Assembly: GCA_022749755.1 (NCBI GenBank)
Contig: CM040442.1
Location: 18,078,457-18,142,456, forward strand
DNA length: 64,000 nucleotides
Direction: 5' to 3'
DNA from: Azadirachta indica
Lineage: Eukaryota; Streptophyta; Magnoliopsida; Sapindales; Meliaceae
Shown here piece after piece: positions 37,222-62,009 of the stretch (position 1 is the stretch's first letter; every line of letters begins with the position of its first letter). Below the pieces are notes generated by a model that was not told where the DNA came from, ran no database searches, and saw only the letters and a program-made list of their open reading frames with translations. The position numbers were made by a program, and so were the translations under genes.

Positions 37222-37543
37222 TTTTCCTACATTTTAGGCTTATTGAACATGTAAATAATAAGGCTGTTGTGTTCTTCTTAACCTAATTTGCCTAACTTTG
37301 TGCTCCTTTTACTAGGTTGCTTGTAGGCTGGCCTATAAGATGTTTAAGTTATTGCCCTTAAGGATTGTTTAGCAAACATATCCTTAGTTACTGTTGTTGA
37401 AATCAAACATGCTTTTGACGATACACCTAGCACTCATTGGTGTAGTTGGCATACTTGCTGAGTTACCGCTCAATTAGGTAGCTTGTGATATCTTTCTCTA
37501 CTGAAATCCTTGAGACCCTTGTCAGCCTTCTTGATTTGTATCT

Positions 37544-38640
37544 TCATAATGTCTTTTCTAAGTGCTCTTTATTTTGCAAGATGACTTGAGTAGCAAGTAG
37601 CTTGACTTTTTCTTGGTTATATAAGGTAAGTGCTGTTCTATGTGACTTCTCTCTTTTTAGATCTTTTGCATCTTTATGATAGGGCTTCACTGAACTCATA
37701 TGGAAGATCGGATGAATTTTGATCATTGGCACCTTCAGTTAATAAGATACCTTCCCAACCTTCTTGAGGATAGTGTGAGCTCTCTCATATTTTCAAGCTA
37801 ATCCTTTGTGCACTAATCGGTAGGCTTTGAATTGCTAAGGAGGTAGCTTCACCATGATAAGATCGCTAGTTTAAAACCCTAATAGTGTTTGATCTTTGTT
37901 AACCCATTTCTTTATTTTCTTGGATGCATTGGCTAAGTAAACTTTGATGACGTTGAGCTGCTTAATGGGCTGTGTTGCATGGCTTCGCTTCGCTGCAGGT
38001 TGTATGAAAACTGAGTCACATCTAGCAACTTCGCCAATCATACTAATTAGCACTTATAAAATGTCTTAAATATAGTTCCACTAGTTGTTCACCTTCTTAG
38101 CTTGTCTATTGATTTATGAGTGGAAACTTATCTAAAAGTGTGGATTCAATTCCATAAGCTTGAACAATTCATGTCAAAACTTTCCAACAAAGCGCAATTC
38201 CTTGTCACTGATAATGGTTTGAGAAAGGCCCAATATTTTACAACATGCTTGAAAAATAGGAGGTAGCATACTCGGCTGTGCAATCTCTTAAGTTGGAATA
38301 AAGGTTGCATACTTGGATAGCTTGTCAACCACAACCCATATAGATCTGCGTCCTTCAAATTTTGATAGTGCAGAGATGAAATCCATGGTAACACACTATC
38401 ATAAGTGTTCAAGAACCAGAAGAGGCTGAAGTAAACTAGTGGGTTTCTTCTGCTTGACTTTGTCTTGTTACATGCAAGACAAGTCTACATATATGCCTTC
38501 ACATCACCCTCATAAGTGGCTAGTAGTGTACATCTTCCAATAAAGCCAAAGTGCAATAAATACCTAGATATCCAACCTATTTAGAGTTATGGCACTCTTT
38601 TATCAATTCACGTCGTAAGTTTCCCCACTTCGGAATGTAG
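37544..38640 (-). pseudogene. Gypsy C integrase remnant
   Basis: In shifting frames the minus strand reads like an integrase core, with GRRSIWVVVDKLSKYATFI near 38300-38350. It then reads like the C-terminal domain, with YRLVHKGLAWKYE near 37800 and KIHPIFHMSSVKPYHKD at about 37675-37725, which is the standard KIHPVFHVSxLKPYHED motif. The chromodomain seen in elements A and B is not present after this. Integrase would insert the element cDNA into chromosomes. Confidence 0.75.
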
Positions 38641-38677
38641 AGGCGATTGCTAATAGTGTAAAGAATGCCATTTCTGT

Positions 38678-40130
38678 CTAAAATTGCCATGTTTTACCCT
38701 CCTTGGCAAGTTCCACAAGACTCTTGGAAAAGGAGTCATGTGTTAAGCCCTCATTGACACAATCTAGCATGTTACACTCTAGTCGGTTGATAAATGCGAA
38801 CTTCGCTTTCTGACTCAATGCATTTGTAACAACATTAACTTGTCTTGACTTGTACTCTATGACATAATGAAACTCGGCCAACAAATCTTGACGTTGGGAG
38901 GTTGAGCTTCTTTTGATTCTAGAAGTAACTTGTCGTAACATTGTCGATTTTCATTATAAACTGTCCCCTAAGCAAGTAATGTCACCATACTTGTAAGTAA
39001 TAGATGATTGCTATTATCTCCTAATTATGCACGGAGTACCGTCACTCCGTGTTATTAAGCTGCGATTCTTATAAGCAAATGGGGTGAGTGTCCTACATCA
39101 ATACACCATTAATAGCATAATCTTACACATTTGTGTGCACCATAAACAATTTGGAATAGTTGGTAGCATTAAAACCAGCTTCTCCATCATAGTTTACTTA
39201 AGGTTTTGAAGGAATTTTGACAGGCCAATGTCCATTCCTACGCCTTATTGTTCTTAAGTAAATTTGTGAAGGGTGTCACTCTCTTTATATACCCTTGAAT
39301 AAAGCACTGATAAGGCGAAGGAATGATCTCAACATAATGATTGAGGTAGGGAGTTTCCATTCTTTAATGTTGCCCACCTTAGCCGTATTCATGTGTATCC
39401 TCTCATTGGATATCTTATGCCCTAAAAACAACACCTCTTGCTAAGCAAATGAGTATTTCAGTGGTTTCACTTAAAGCTTATTCTCTCGTAAAATCTAGAA
39501 ACTACACATAAATGCTCCACATGCTCCTTGAGCCTCACATTATCATTTAAATACACTTAAATACATCACCACAAATTTGTCAAGGAATAGATGAACTATT
39601 CAAATCATGAGGGTGGAGAAAATTGTTGGTGCATTATTGAGGTCGAACAGCATGACAAGATACTCATATGATCTACAACATTTCATGCACGTAGTCTTCA
39701 GCTTATTCTTTTTTACAATTTGTACTTGGCAATATTTGAACCTCAGATTAAACTTCAAAAACTACCTACTGTGGCTAAACCAATCAAACAGGTCATCCAT
39801 ACAAAAAATGGAATACCAGTTCTTCAATGTTACCTTGTTTAGCGCTCGATAAGTTATATACATTCACAAACTCCCATTATACTTCTGTTGAAAAAATATT
39901 GGTTCGCCTAATTGTTTTTGTTTTAAGGTCTCATAAATCTACCATCCAATAACTCCGTTAACGACTTTCAAAGTTCTTGAAGTTATGGCGAGCCATTTGG
40001 CAAGGACTCATTGCTAGCAATTTGCTACCTAGCTCAAGCTTTATGGCATGGTTGACTTCACACCTTGGAGAAAGTTTTTTGGGCAATTTCAGTGACAAAA
40101 TGTCACTAAACTCTCAGAGTATGTCTCAAA
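38678..40130 (-). pseudogene. Gypsy C reverse transcriptase and RNase H remnant
   Basis: The RT pattern is visible as YEYLVMLFDLNNAPTIF near 39620-39670 and FLDKFVVMYL near 39570-39600. The catalytic YLDD is destroyed by a small local duplication (ttaaatacac / ttaaatacatc at 39547-39567). Downstream, KVGNIKEWKLPTS resembles the RT thumb. RNase H ends in LLAEFHYVIEYKSRQVNVV near 38860, then TNALSQK. These are the standard landmarks of gypsy pol, broken by stops. Confidence 0.78.
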
Positions 40131-40479
40131 CTTCCATTGAAATGTTGCGAATTAAAGGTAGAGCACTATCTTCCTTGAATGTAGTAAGTCTTCTTCCCTT
40201 TCTTCACTTTTCTCGTAACTTGCAAAATCAACAGCACCTTTATAACAATATAAATCCACTCAATCTGCACCTTGTGCAACTTCCTCACATCTTTGAATTC
40301 TATGCACACATCATCTATAAATATAAAGGGTAACATCTAGTTGATGAACTCATTGGCATGATGCTTAGGTCCATCTTGCCTTGCCATATACCTATTTTGA
40401 TGGTCAAGTTCCGAGTGACTTCGCAAATTGGCCAAGGAGGGTGATTAACAACCTTAACCTATCTCAGCTCTTTGCTATG

Positions 40480-41884
40480 TGCTAACTTTAACCTTGTTAA
40501 CAATTTCTCTACAACTAAACATTGGTTAACATTATAATCAGTCAAAGCCTTGAAGTTTACCGTATTTATGTTGGTGACGATATTTTTCAGCATTTTTCCG
40601 GTTCTAGCTTTGTCGCTATTTTGCCCTTGGTCGCCTCTCTTTTAAGTGCTTTTTTGGCCTTTATAATGTTGAGGACACGAGTCGATCTTATCAGGTATCC
40701 TTTGCTGTCTCGTATGAGTTAAGCATGGCATTAAGCTTAGTTTGCTATGAACACTCTTTTATGTCATGTGCTCTGCTCCACAAGTAGCACATTTATTGTT
40801 TTTGCTTGTCATGCTGCTTGTTATATGACCTCTTATTGCTATCTCATTACTCACTATCATTCGATGGCCTCTTATATGTTGTTGGGGCTTCAACTTGTGG
40901 GTTTGTCTTCCCCACCTTTCTCATGAGCACATTTATTCAATTTCTTATTCTAGTCTTGTTTCGAACGCTCGTGTTTATACTTAATTAGGGTTTCGGCTAC
41001 CACAATCGTCGAAGTAAAGTCTTGTGCATTCCTCTACTTTAACTCCTACTGTGCCCAAAATTGTAAACCATCATAAAAAATATCAACCGACTATTCTTAG
41101 GTATGTCGATGATTTCGGGTATTAGAGAATTGTATTCCTGCACATACGCTTTAATTGACCACTGTTGCTTTAACCCCCGAAAGTTTCTGCATTGCAGCCT
41201 CATCAACATTTTCAATGTAAAATTGTCTCTTGAATTCTACCTTGAATGTATCCTAAGTGTCAATACAACATAATCCCCTCTCTATTTTTGTATGTCAGTG
41301 TCTCCATCATAGCATTACATCTCTTTCAAAATAGAGAGTTGTGGTACTTATTTTGAGCTCATCTTCATACAGATGAGTGGCATTGAAACGACGCTCTATC
41401 ATCCAAAGAAAATTCCCAATCTCTTTGGCATCTCGCTTGCTTGAAAACTTAGGAGGATTGGAACTAGAACTCTTGGCGCACTACTTGAAATGACACCCGA
41501 AGTGATAGTGGTTTCAATAGCATGAGGTCTTGGCATATCTCAATCAACTTTGCTTTCACATCATCTACTTGCACCATCACCATCTCCTTAAAATCATCTA
41601 TGGTCTACTTTATGGAGTCGGCAAATGTGTCGAAAGTTTGTTGGAGTCTACCCTTAACAACTACAACCATGACATCCATCTCATGCTCCTCTATTTGGCT
41701 GTTAAGAGTGTCGAGACGCTCATGAATGTCCTCTAAAGACAACTAAAGTTTTGCCAATCTAGCTTCAAATGAGCTCACCATCTCTTTCAACAAAGCCCTC
41801 TTTTTCAACGCCTTCTTTGAGCTTTGAACACAACCACACGCCTCTTGAACAAACTCTGTAATGTTACTGCCCTCAATATCTTTA
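40480..41884 (-). pseudogene. Gypsy C gag, zinc knuckle and protease remnant
   Basis: The minus strand carries the Gag start region near 41880 (ITEFVQEACGCVQSSKKALK), colinear with the Gag of elements A and B. A zinc knuckle near 40800-40755 reads CYLWSRAHDIKECS, in which the second Cys has become Trp. A protease lead-in follows near 40600-40500. All parts are interrupted by stops. Confidence 0.7.
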
Positions 41885-42501
41885 GTTTAATAGAGTAAAG
41901 AGCTTTATATAGTTATTTTATAAACGTTGTTAAAAATTAATTTATTTTGAGTGTTCTTTAAAGGTTATAAAAGTTAGAATTTTTGCATGGAACATTTTAT
42001 GTTTCATTGTGTCTTTTGGTACTTTTGTAATTTGATTTTCTTTGGGCATGTTTGCAGGTCAACTTTTGGCTTCATTGAATAACCCAATTCCAATACAATT
42101 AACGATTCAAAGTTTGGCTAAGACCTGTGTAATTTTCCACCATGGTTTTTAGCTAATTTCAAATCCAATTTTAAATTGGATCAAAACGAGAAAGATGCAA
42201 CTGCTGGAAGACATACATTTGATGGCTTTTCAACACTATAAATAGGGCACCAGACTCCTTCATCTGATACAACGGTTTTGGGAGCAATAGGTTTTGTTAG
42301 AGACAGAAAATAATATTTCAATTCTTTCACATTTTATCAGTATAACTTGTGAAATGAATTTGAAGCTGGGCTAATTAGGTTAAAGTGAGGCTTGCGAGAG
42401 TCTATTTGTTTACTTTTATTTTATTTCCCTATTTTGATTCTTCACAGAGATCTTCATTGTTCATACATTTGTTTTGCTGAAAGCTCTTTACTCTGTTAAA
42501 C
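41885..42501. mobile_element. 617-bp element bounded by 22-bp inverted repeats
   Basis: The left end gtttaatagagtaaagagct (41885 on) and the right end, the reverse complement of gtttaacagagtaaagagct (to 42501), form 22-bp inverted repeats with one mismatch. The interior has no open frame but contains a TATA box in context, cactataaatagggcacc at about 42235-42252. It sits exactly where element C loses its 5' end. It may be a MITE-like element or a piece of an LTR retroelement leader; no target duplication is clear. Confidence 0.5.
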
Positions 42502-43010
42502 TTCAGAAATTTCAGTTTACTTTTTTCAGTCATGCTTTGCTTATATGATTCAAGTTAAAATTTTAATTTTTGCTGGTTATTTATTTTATGAATATTTCTT
42601 TTACTACAATATTATCTGCTGATATATTGTCGATTTTAGATAATTTACAAAATAAAATTGTGTTTTAGTTGAAAGAAATTTCTCAAAACAATACATTAAT
42701 TTTATCATTGATCTTTAATTATATATTTTCCAATTGTTTGGCTAGGAAGTGAACCATGCAATTGAGTGTAATTAGCAATCAAAATTGGTTATAATAAACT
42801 AGAACAAGTAAGTCACTTTCGAGCCTTGCAAACTTTTGTCTTAATTATTTTTTTTCAAATATTTTTTTTTTTTAAATTTTCCTAATTCCATATTTCTTTT
42901 TTTATTGTTTCTCCCTCTGACCTTATTTGCTTCTTCATGGGATCGACACCCCAAATTTTACTACAATGACCGCATTGTAACTTTTGACAGCAAATAATGT
43001 ACTAGAGTGT
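42502..43010 (+). other. Retroelement leader-like sequence
   Basis: The segment ends with catgggatcgacaccccaaa followed by actacaatgaccgcattgta at about 42937-42980. Wording like this is common between the primer-binding site and gag of plant LTR retroelements. No coding sequence follows, so it is probably a fragment. Confidence 0.3.
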
Positions 43011-43139
43011 ATTAAAATAAATAGATTAGATTCTATTGAATTAAATTTAGTGAATTATATTATAAAATATTAAGTTATAAAAATTATTATTTAGTATTTT
43101 CTTTATTTATAATTAAATTATTTATAGTTATCATTGTTG

Positions 43140-43425
43140 ATTGGGCCGCCATTATCTTTCGGGATCATTTAGATATCACTAAGATTCTTATTAACTACTT
43201 TATATATTGGTACCATCCCATTGTTATATTGGTACTATCCTATCACCGTTGAATATTTGACCACTTAAAATTTTAACTTTAGACTTATGAAAAACGACTG
43301 TTCAAATAGCAATTGGGATGGTACTAGTGCAAAGAATGGTTAATCAAAATTCTAATGAGATATACAATGATCTAAACATTTGACAATTGATGACGGTAAA
43401 GAGTGGATAATAGTAAAGTGTTTGA
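43140..43425. mobile_element. Possible fold-back (MITE-like) element
   Basis: The left half (43160-43250; tttagatatcac, attcttattaac, ggtaccatcccattg) resembles the reverse complement of the right half (43300-43400; tttagatcattgtatatctc, attttgattaacc, agtaccatcccaattg). This would form an imperfect long hairpin around a loop of about 60 bases. No coding sequence or clear target duplication was found. Confidence 0.4.
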
Positions 43426-44853
43426 GCTTTCAAATGACTAATAAAAATATTATCAAATAATAAGATAATATAAATAAACTTATAAATAATTTATTATTAT
43501 TAAAATTACACAAAATATAAAAAAGGAAAAGAGGATCCAGACTTTTGCGAGTCAAGTTTGGCAATCCTTCACTATATGACATTTAATTCTCATGCATTGT
43601 ATTATAGTTTATACTTCAAAAAATACGAATAATAAAAATATAGTTAAATATCTTGACAACAAAAAGTTTTTTAACATAATTTATTGTACTTTTAGAGGTT
43701 TAATAACTTGTTAATAATGATACTTAAAAATCATTATAAGGTCTAAGCTCAATTCAAAACTATGTCATTTTAATAAGACAATGTATGAAAAGAAACAAGC
43801 AAGTCCTAACTGTTTTTTAGAACTCAACCATAATGAATCTTTTGAGTCTTATTTCTCCCCAAATAGGTTGGATCAAGTGCATTATATTAATTGAAGTAAA
43901 ACAGTTATGTATGGTTGAATTCTTTTACATTTTGACCTATCCTTAATAGTTGAGTTCTTTTACATTAATACTAAACTATCATGCTCTTATAGACCGTGTA
44001 CTCATAATTTAAGTCTTGTGCCTTGTTAAAAATCATAGTGTTAGCATTAGAAGTGTTAGTGAATCCTCCTACTAAATCCAATCTGTAAGGTTGCAACATT
44101 ACAACTAGATTGATATGGTTGCAACATTATAACTCTTGGGTCATTAGGTGAGATCCAAGGGATGTGGTCGGCCATACTGCTTGCGACTCAGAATGAAAGC
44201 TCAAATCAGATTCGACGGCCCACTGAGAACATTCCAAGGCCTGTACGAACATTCAACCAATCAAAATTCGACATGTTGCTTGAATAAATTTCTCTCGCAA
44301 TAGTTAGGCTATAAAAAAAAAAATTAATCAATTCTTTTTATAAAATAATTTAAGTGTTAACAATCATACTTATTAAAATCAATGATATATAAATAACAAT
44401 CACTTTTAACAAGGTTAGAAAATATAAAATAACATTCTTAACGGATATTTTTAATGGTATAGTAGAATTAACAAAATAATGTTAAGATATTTTTAATATT
44501 ATAAATGTATTAATCTATTGTAAGAAGTCAAGTAGAGCTAAAATAGCTATTTTAATCCACCAAAAGCGTTTCCCTACCGAGAACCAAAATTCATATCACT
44601 GTCTACTCTTACCTATTTTTATAAAATTAATCAAAACAAGAAAAGTTATACAAAAACAAACAAGGAGAAAAAAAAAAAGAAAACAAGTCAGTAATAAGCC
44701 CTACCGGAGACTTGTAGCATCCAATCAAAGCTTAAAACTAGGTATAAAAATTTCTCCCTCTCTCTCTCTCTCTCTCTTTTTTAATAAGGTTTGGACTTCA
44801 TCTTGGTGTCCTGGTAGGGATGACTTCTCTAACAAGATTGCTACCTGAGACAT
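43426..44853. other. Intergenic DNA downstream of the receptor kinase gene
   Basis: This is AT-rich sequence without a recognised gene. The part near 44755-44853 is the 3' UTR of the receptor kinase gene and includes a (CT)n run at 44755-44778 and the reading-frame remnant of the lost C-terminus. Confidence 0.5.
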
Positions 44854-58559
<13,706 letters not shown>

Positions 58560-58641
58560 CTGAAGAAAGCAGAATTCACTAGAATTCCAAAACAATTTTG
58601 ATCCCACAACCCACTGATCTTTGTAAAATCCGAAAAAACTG

Positions 58642-58870
58642 CCTGAAAACAGGAAACAAGTACACAACTTGTCATATTACATTCAAAGACAGACCCATAC
58701 TTGAATTTATAAATGAAAAGGAAAAACAAAATAAGAACAAAAACCTCCAAGCACTTTCAAACAAATGAATAAAGGCAACAGAAGAATTCTGCTTACAAAA
58801 CAGCCAGAGACGCCGTAAACTAAATAGAGAGCGTACTAAACTAAACAGCAGTTAATAATGGTGACGTTGA
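58642..58870 (-). other. 5' UTR with an intron, receptor kinase gene
   Basis: On the minus strand a donor (TTTT|GTAAGC; intron begins at 58796) and an acceptor (CTGTTTTCAG|GC; exon begins at 58642) define a 154-base intron in the leader. An ATG at 58667 in frame with the protein lies inside this intron, so after splicing the first in-frame start is MSSLKAS at 58559, which also gives the better signal peptide. The upstream limit of the transcript near 58870 is a guess. Confidence 0.55.
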
Positions 58871-59524
58871 AAGAAATGAAGGAAAATTGTGAAGTAGCTT
58901 TGTAACCAAGTGTCTGATGCATAATAAATTTGGAATTTAATTTGTTCTTCCATTTTTATTAATTCAGTTCGTTATTTAATTGTTAATTTTTTTTATTTAA
59001 ATAGAAGTTATTTTTATTATTTAAATTAATTTATAATATAAATTTATTCTTTTTTATTATTATTTAATATTAAAATATAAAATCTATTCTTTTTCTCCTA
59101 TAAAATTTAAAAATTTTTATGAGAATTTGTTTTCTTAAGAAAGTTAAAAACTTTGAGAGATTTTAGACGAATTCCGTGTCCATACAAGAGATTAAATGTC
59201 ATTGTATACTAAGTACAGATTACCAGTAAAAGAAATCAAGGTGCAACTAAAAGTTGACTTGGATAGGAAAGAAGCTCAGGCACGGCCGGGACCGCTTGAC
59301 TTGAAGACTTCTGTCCTTTCCTTTAATTAATTCTCTCCTGCCGCGAAGTCGCTCGAATTTGCTTGTTAATTAAATCTCATCCTGTCATCGTCGAACGGTC
59401 CATGTGGGTTGGAGGACAATCACATCAATATTAATTACATATAATCCAGATGGCTTTGTGTTAGATTTTTCCACAAACAAATGTGGTTGCAGAGAAGACA
59501 ACGAAGCATTAACATATTGATTGT

Positions 59525-59555
<31 letters not shown>

Positions 59556-60399
59556 AAACAAAAGAATGTGCTACATCTTTTTTTCATTTGAGAAAAAAAG
59601 GCAATCAACAAATATACATATATATATAAAACAAAAAAATTGTGCTACATCTTTTTTTTATTTGAGAAAAAAAGGAAAAAGCAATTGATGCTTTTCACCC
59701 TTTAATTATCCAATTAGGTGAAATTAATTAAGTTCTAATAAGATCAAAATTAATATTTAAGCAAATCATTTTATTAATAAATTAAAATTGCAATGTTGTT
59801 TCAATCATAGTATAATTAAACTAATAGAATTTTCAAATGTAAATGTGTGTTTGTGATTGACAAATATCAAGTTTTAAATCAAAATCTATATTTAGCTGAT
59901 AACTTTGCATACTTCAATTGACATTAGTATATTTTTTAGATTTTAAAAATAAAATCTCATATATTAGTATATATTTACATTATATGTACACACACATATG
60001 TTGATTTGAAATCTAACCTGGTGATATGTCCGTAAAGAACAGTTAACAAATATGATTTATCAATTGATTGGAAATGCATCGTCGGGGAGATGCAATTGAC
60101 ACACCGGTTGAAGACCATCGTTCGACTTTCCTACGGCGGTGAATCTTCCTTTACTACACTCCTACAAATTGGTACCAGTATCAAAAGGATTGGTTGGGGA
60201 ACGCCAATGATGTTATCAACAAATACCGTCTAATGATCAAAGTCAAACTAGAGATTTTATAGAGAAAAAGGGATAAGAGTATTTATGTTGGAGAAAAAAA
60301 GCTTACCTTCTCTTCCCTGTGTGTTTGACGAGCTATTAACAGAGATGACCCACCTCAGACTTGTTTCACCAGTCGACACCGTCGTGGCAGTTTCCTGAA
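58871..60399. other. Intergenic DNA upstream of the receptor kinase gene
   Basis: The region holds the presumptive promoter (58870 to about 59400) and then AT-rich sequence. A block of about 80 bases at 59527-59606, with (TA)n and gtgctacatctttttttcatt, is repeated at about 59608-59690. Around 60060-60250 the base composition is more balanced, but no frame is recognisable. Confidence 0.5.
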
Positions 60400-60539
60400 G
60401 CAACGTGCTTTGCATTCTTTTACTTTCTTCGTCTTTTAAGTCCCTTATCAGTTTACATACTCTTTTCTTCTTCTAATACACCAATGCTCCCTTCACTGTT
60501 GGTGAATTCAGTAATGAAATCAACAATAGCCTACCCATC

Positions 60540-61010
60540 TTTGTAAATTTATCAACATCTCGAGAGTTATCTCAATTAGGTTTTGATAAAGACAATTGAT
60601 TCCACAAAAATTGCATTTGTAAATGGAGGTCAGAAATAGACTAACCGCGTTCTTGATGCTTCTAATTAAATTTGCATAAAATTTTATACTGATGAGATAA
60701 ATTTGTGGTAGTGTATCGATGAGTAAGAAAATTCCAAGCTTCTTTTACTGTTACAAATCTTCCAATTTAAATATGGATAGATGGAACGTATGTGATGCGA
60801 AACCATTTAAGGATTTGGTGATTTTTGCTGTCTCATTCTTCCAATCTATCTTTAAATTTTTCATTTGTTTCATCATCTTTCTTATGGGCTAAATGATCTC
60901 ACCAGTAATATATTTTCAAAGTTGTAGCCATTTAAGAAAATTTGACATAGCCTGAGCCTATAGTGTATAATTATATCCATTTAATTGAATTTAAATAAAC
61001 TGGGAGGCCT
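60540..61010 (-). pseudogene. Copia gag remnant (retrotransposon gag_2 type)
   Basis: The minus strand reads IQLNGYNYTL-stop-AQAMSNFLKW, then KYITGEII. After frameshifts it gives LIDTLPQIYLISIKF where active relatives read ATRYTTTNLSHQYKI. Several Trp codons have become TAG or TGA, a common way for methylated transposons to decay. Confidence 0.72.
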
Positions 61011-61553
61011 CTAATTTTTCCATATTGTGATAAATAACCAAAAATTAAATTAGATGGCAGATAAAGAAGATATGTGATTGAACTGATCAGAGGCAAGAAT
61101 AAAAATTGCTGAAAACAGAGAAAGTTTACAGCCACGGGAAAGCTATTGGTTTGAATTTGATTTTGTCAATTGGAAGTCAACCAAGATGAATGGATATTAC
61201 AGAACACAAGGCTACAAGATTCTAAGTCGATTGGGGACAACGATGAACAAGAACGGGTCGGTGATCGGTGGGATCAAAGCTTGCTTTGGCTGAAATTTGG
61301 ATGCTCCGGTCAAGGCAATCGGCGGCAAGTGAGGGCGAGCGGAGGCCAAAGTTGTAATGGCCGGCATGTTCTGATGGAGGAGGAACCGGCGATGATGCAA
61401 AAGGAGGCAGACATGAAGGTGGCATGACTGACGCGAGGCAAACAACGGAGGCGCGTGTAATGCACGTGCCGGTGATGGAAATAAAAAAAATGGTTTGAAC
61501 TACCAAAGATTGAGAAGCAGGACAGAATTCTGAAAACCAAGTTCTACATGCAA

Positions 61554-61566
61554 GGCTCTGATACCA
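61554..61566 (-). other. Copia primer-binding site (tRNA-Met)
   Basis: The plus strand ggctctgatacca is the reverse complement of TGGTATCAGAGCC, a 13-base perfect match to the common initiator tRNA-Met site. It sits directly after the LTR. Confidence 0.85.
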
Positions 61567-61771
61567 TAATACAGAAAAGAAAATGGAAGAAATGTGTTTT
61601 CCTTTCTTGATTCAATTTGCTCAATGTACATGGTTTTTACAGGTTAGAAAAATAAATAAACAAATAACACATACATGCTTGACCCATATCCGACATATCA
61701 ATGCAATGCCACTACCTAATACATAATTCTACCAAAGCAATGAAGAAATGTGAAGATATAATATTCTAACA
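61567..61771 (-). repeat. LTR of the minus-strand copia fragment
   Basis: The LTR is about 205 bases. It begins TGTTAGAATATT on the minus strand (61771) and ends beside the primer-binding site. Its end sequence is somewhat degenerate (CTGTATTA), so the exact inner boundary may differ by a few bases. Confidence 0.65.
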
Positions 61772-61781
61772 CATATGATTA

Positions 61782-62009
61782 GACCCCGATAAGTTTAAGC
61801 CAGAAAGGTTCTTGACAACCCACAGAAATTTCGATGTTAAAGGTCAGAATTTTGAGTTTATGCCATTTATTAGTAGCGGCAGAAGAATTTGCTACGGATA
61901 CTCGTTTGCTATGCAGATTATTATGCAGCTAACAATGGCTATTTTGGGACCACAAACCTCAGATCCTCTAAACTTGGAAGTGCTTTTTAACTCCAAGATT
62001 GCCTGTTAA
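61782..62009 (+). pseudogene. Cytochrome P450 heme-loop fragment (CYP82-like)
   Basis: In one frame the sequence reads DPDKFKPERFLTTHRNFDVK, then GQNFEFMPFISSGRRICYG, then SFAMQIIMQLTMAIL. This is the PERF motif and the heme-binding loop of plant P450s, and the wording is closest to the CYP82 family. The loop should be F-x-x-G-x-R-x-C-x-G, but here one residue is inserted (FISSGRRICYG). The reading then departs from P450 sequence and stops at 62007-62009. No upstream P450 exon is seen, and the fragment begins 10 bases after a copia LTR. It is a relic, not a working gene. Confidence 0.8.

Larger units (their letters stand above)
36881..41884 (-). mobile_element. Ty3/gypsy element C, pol-containing but degenerate, 5' truncated
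   Basis: Read on the minus strand: gag (about 41884-41100), zinc knuckle and protease (40800-40480), reverse transcriptase (about 40130-39080), RNase H (about 39060-38678), integrase (about 38640-37544), polypurine tract (GGAAAAGG near 37222-37229) and 3' LTR (37221-36881). This is the layout of a full gypsy element, unlike its relatives A and B. The 5' LTR and primer-binding site are replaced at 41885 by another repeat. Many stops and frameshifts show that it is dead. Confidence 0.8.
60400..61771 (-). mobile_element. Ty1/copia fragment: 5' LTR, primer-binding site and gag
   Basis: On the minus strand the order is LTR (61771-61567, starting TGTTAGAATATTATATC), a perfect tRNA-Met primer-binding site TGGTATCAGAGCC (61566-61554), a GC-rich leader (61500-61170) and a copia Gag remnant (about 61010-60540). 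Protease, integrase, RT and the second LTR are not seen, so the element is truncated in gag or heavily rearranged. Confidence 0.75.

Noticed and set aside
61170..61506. GC-rich frames on both strands, possible gene
   Set aside because: They lie between a copia primer-binding site and gag and show no domain; this is the retroelement leader.
61554..61566. tRNA gene fragment
   Set aside because: The 13-base match to initiator tRNA-Met is a retroelement primer-binding site next to an LTR; no cloverleaf is present.
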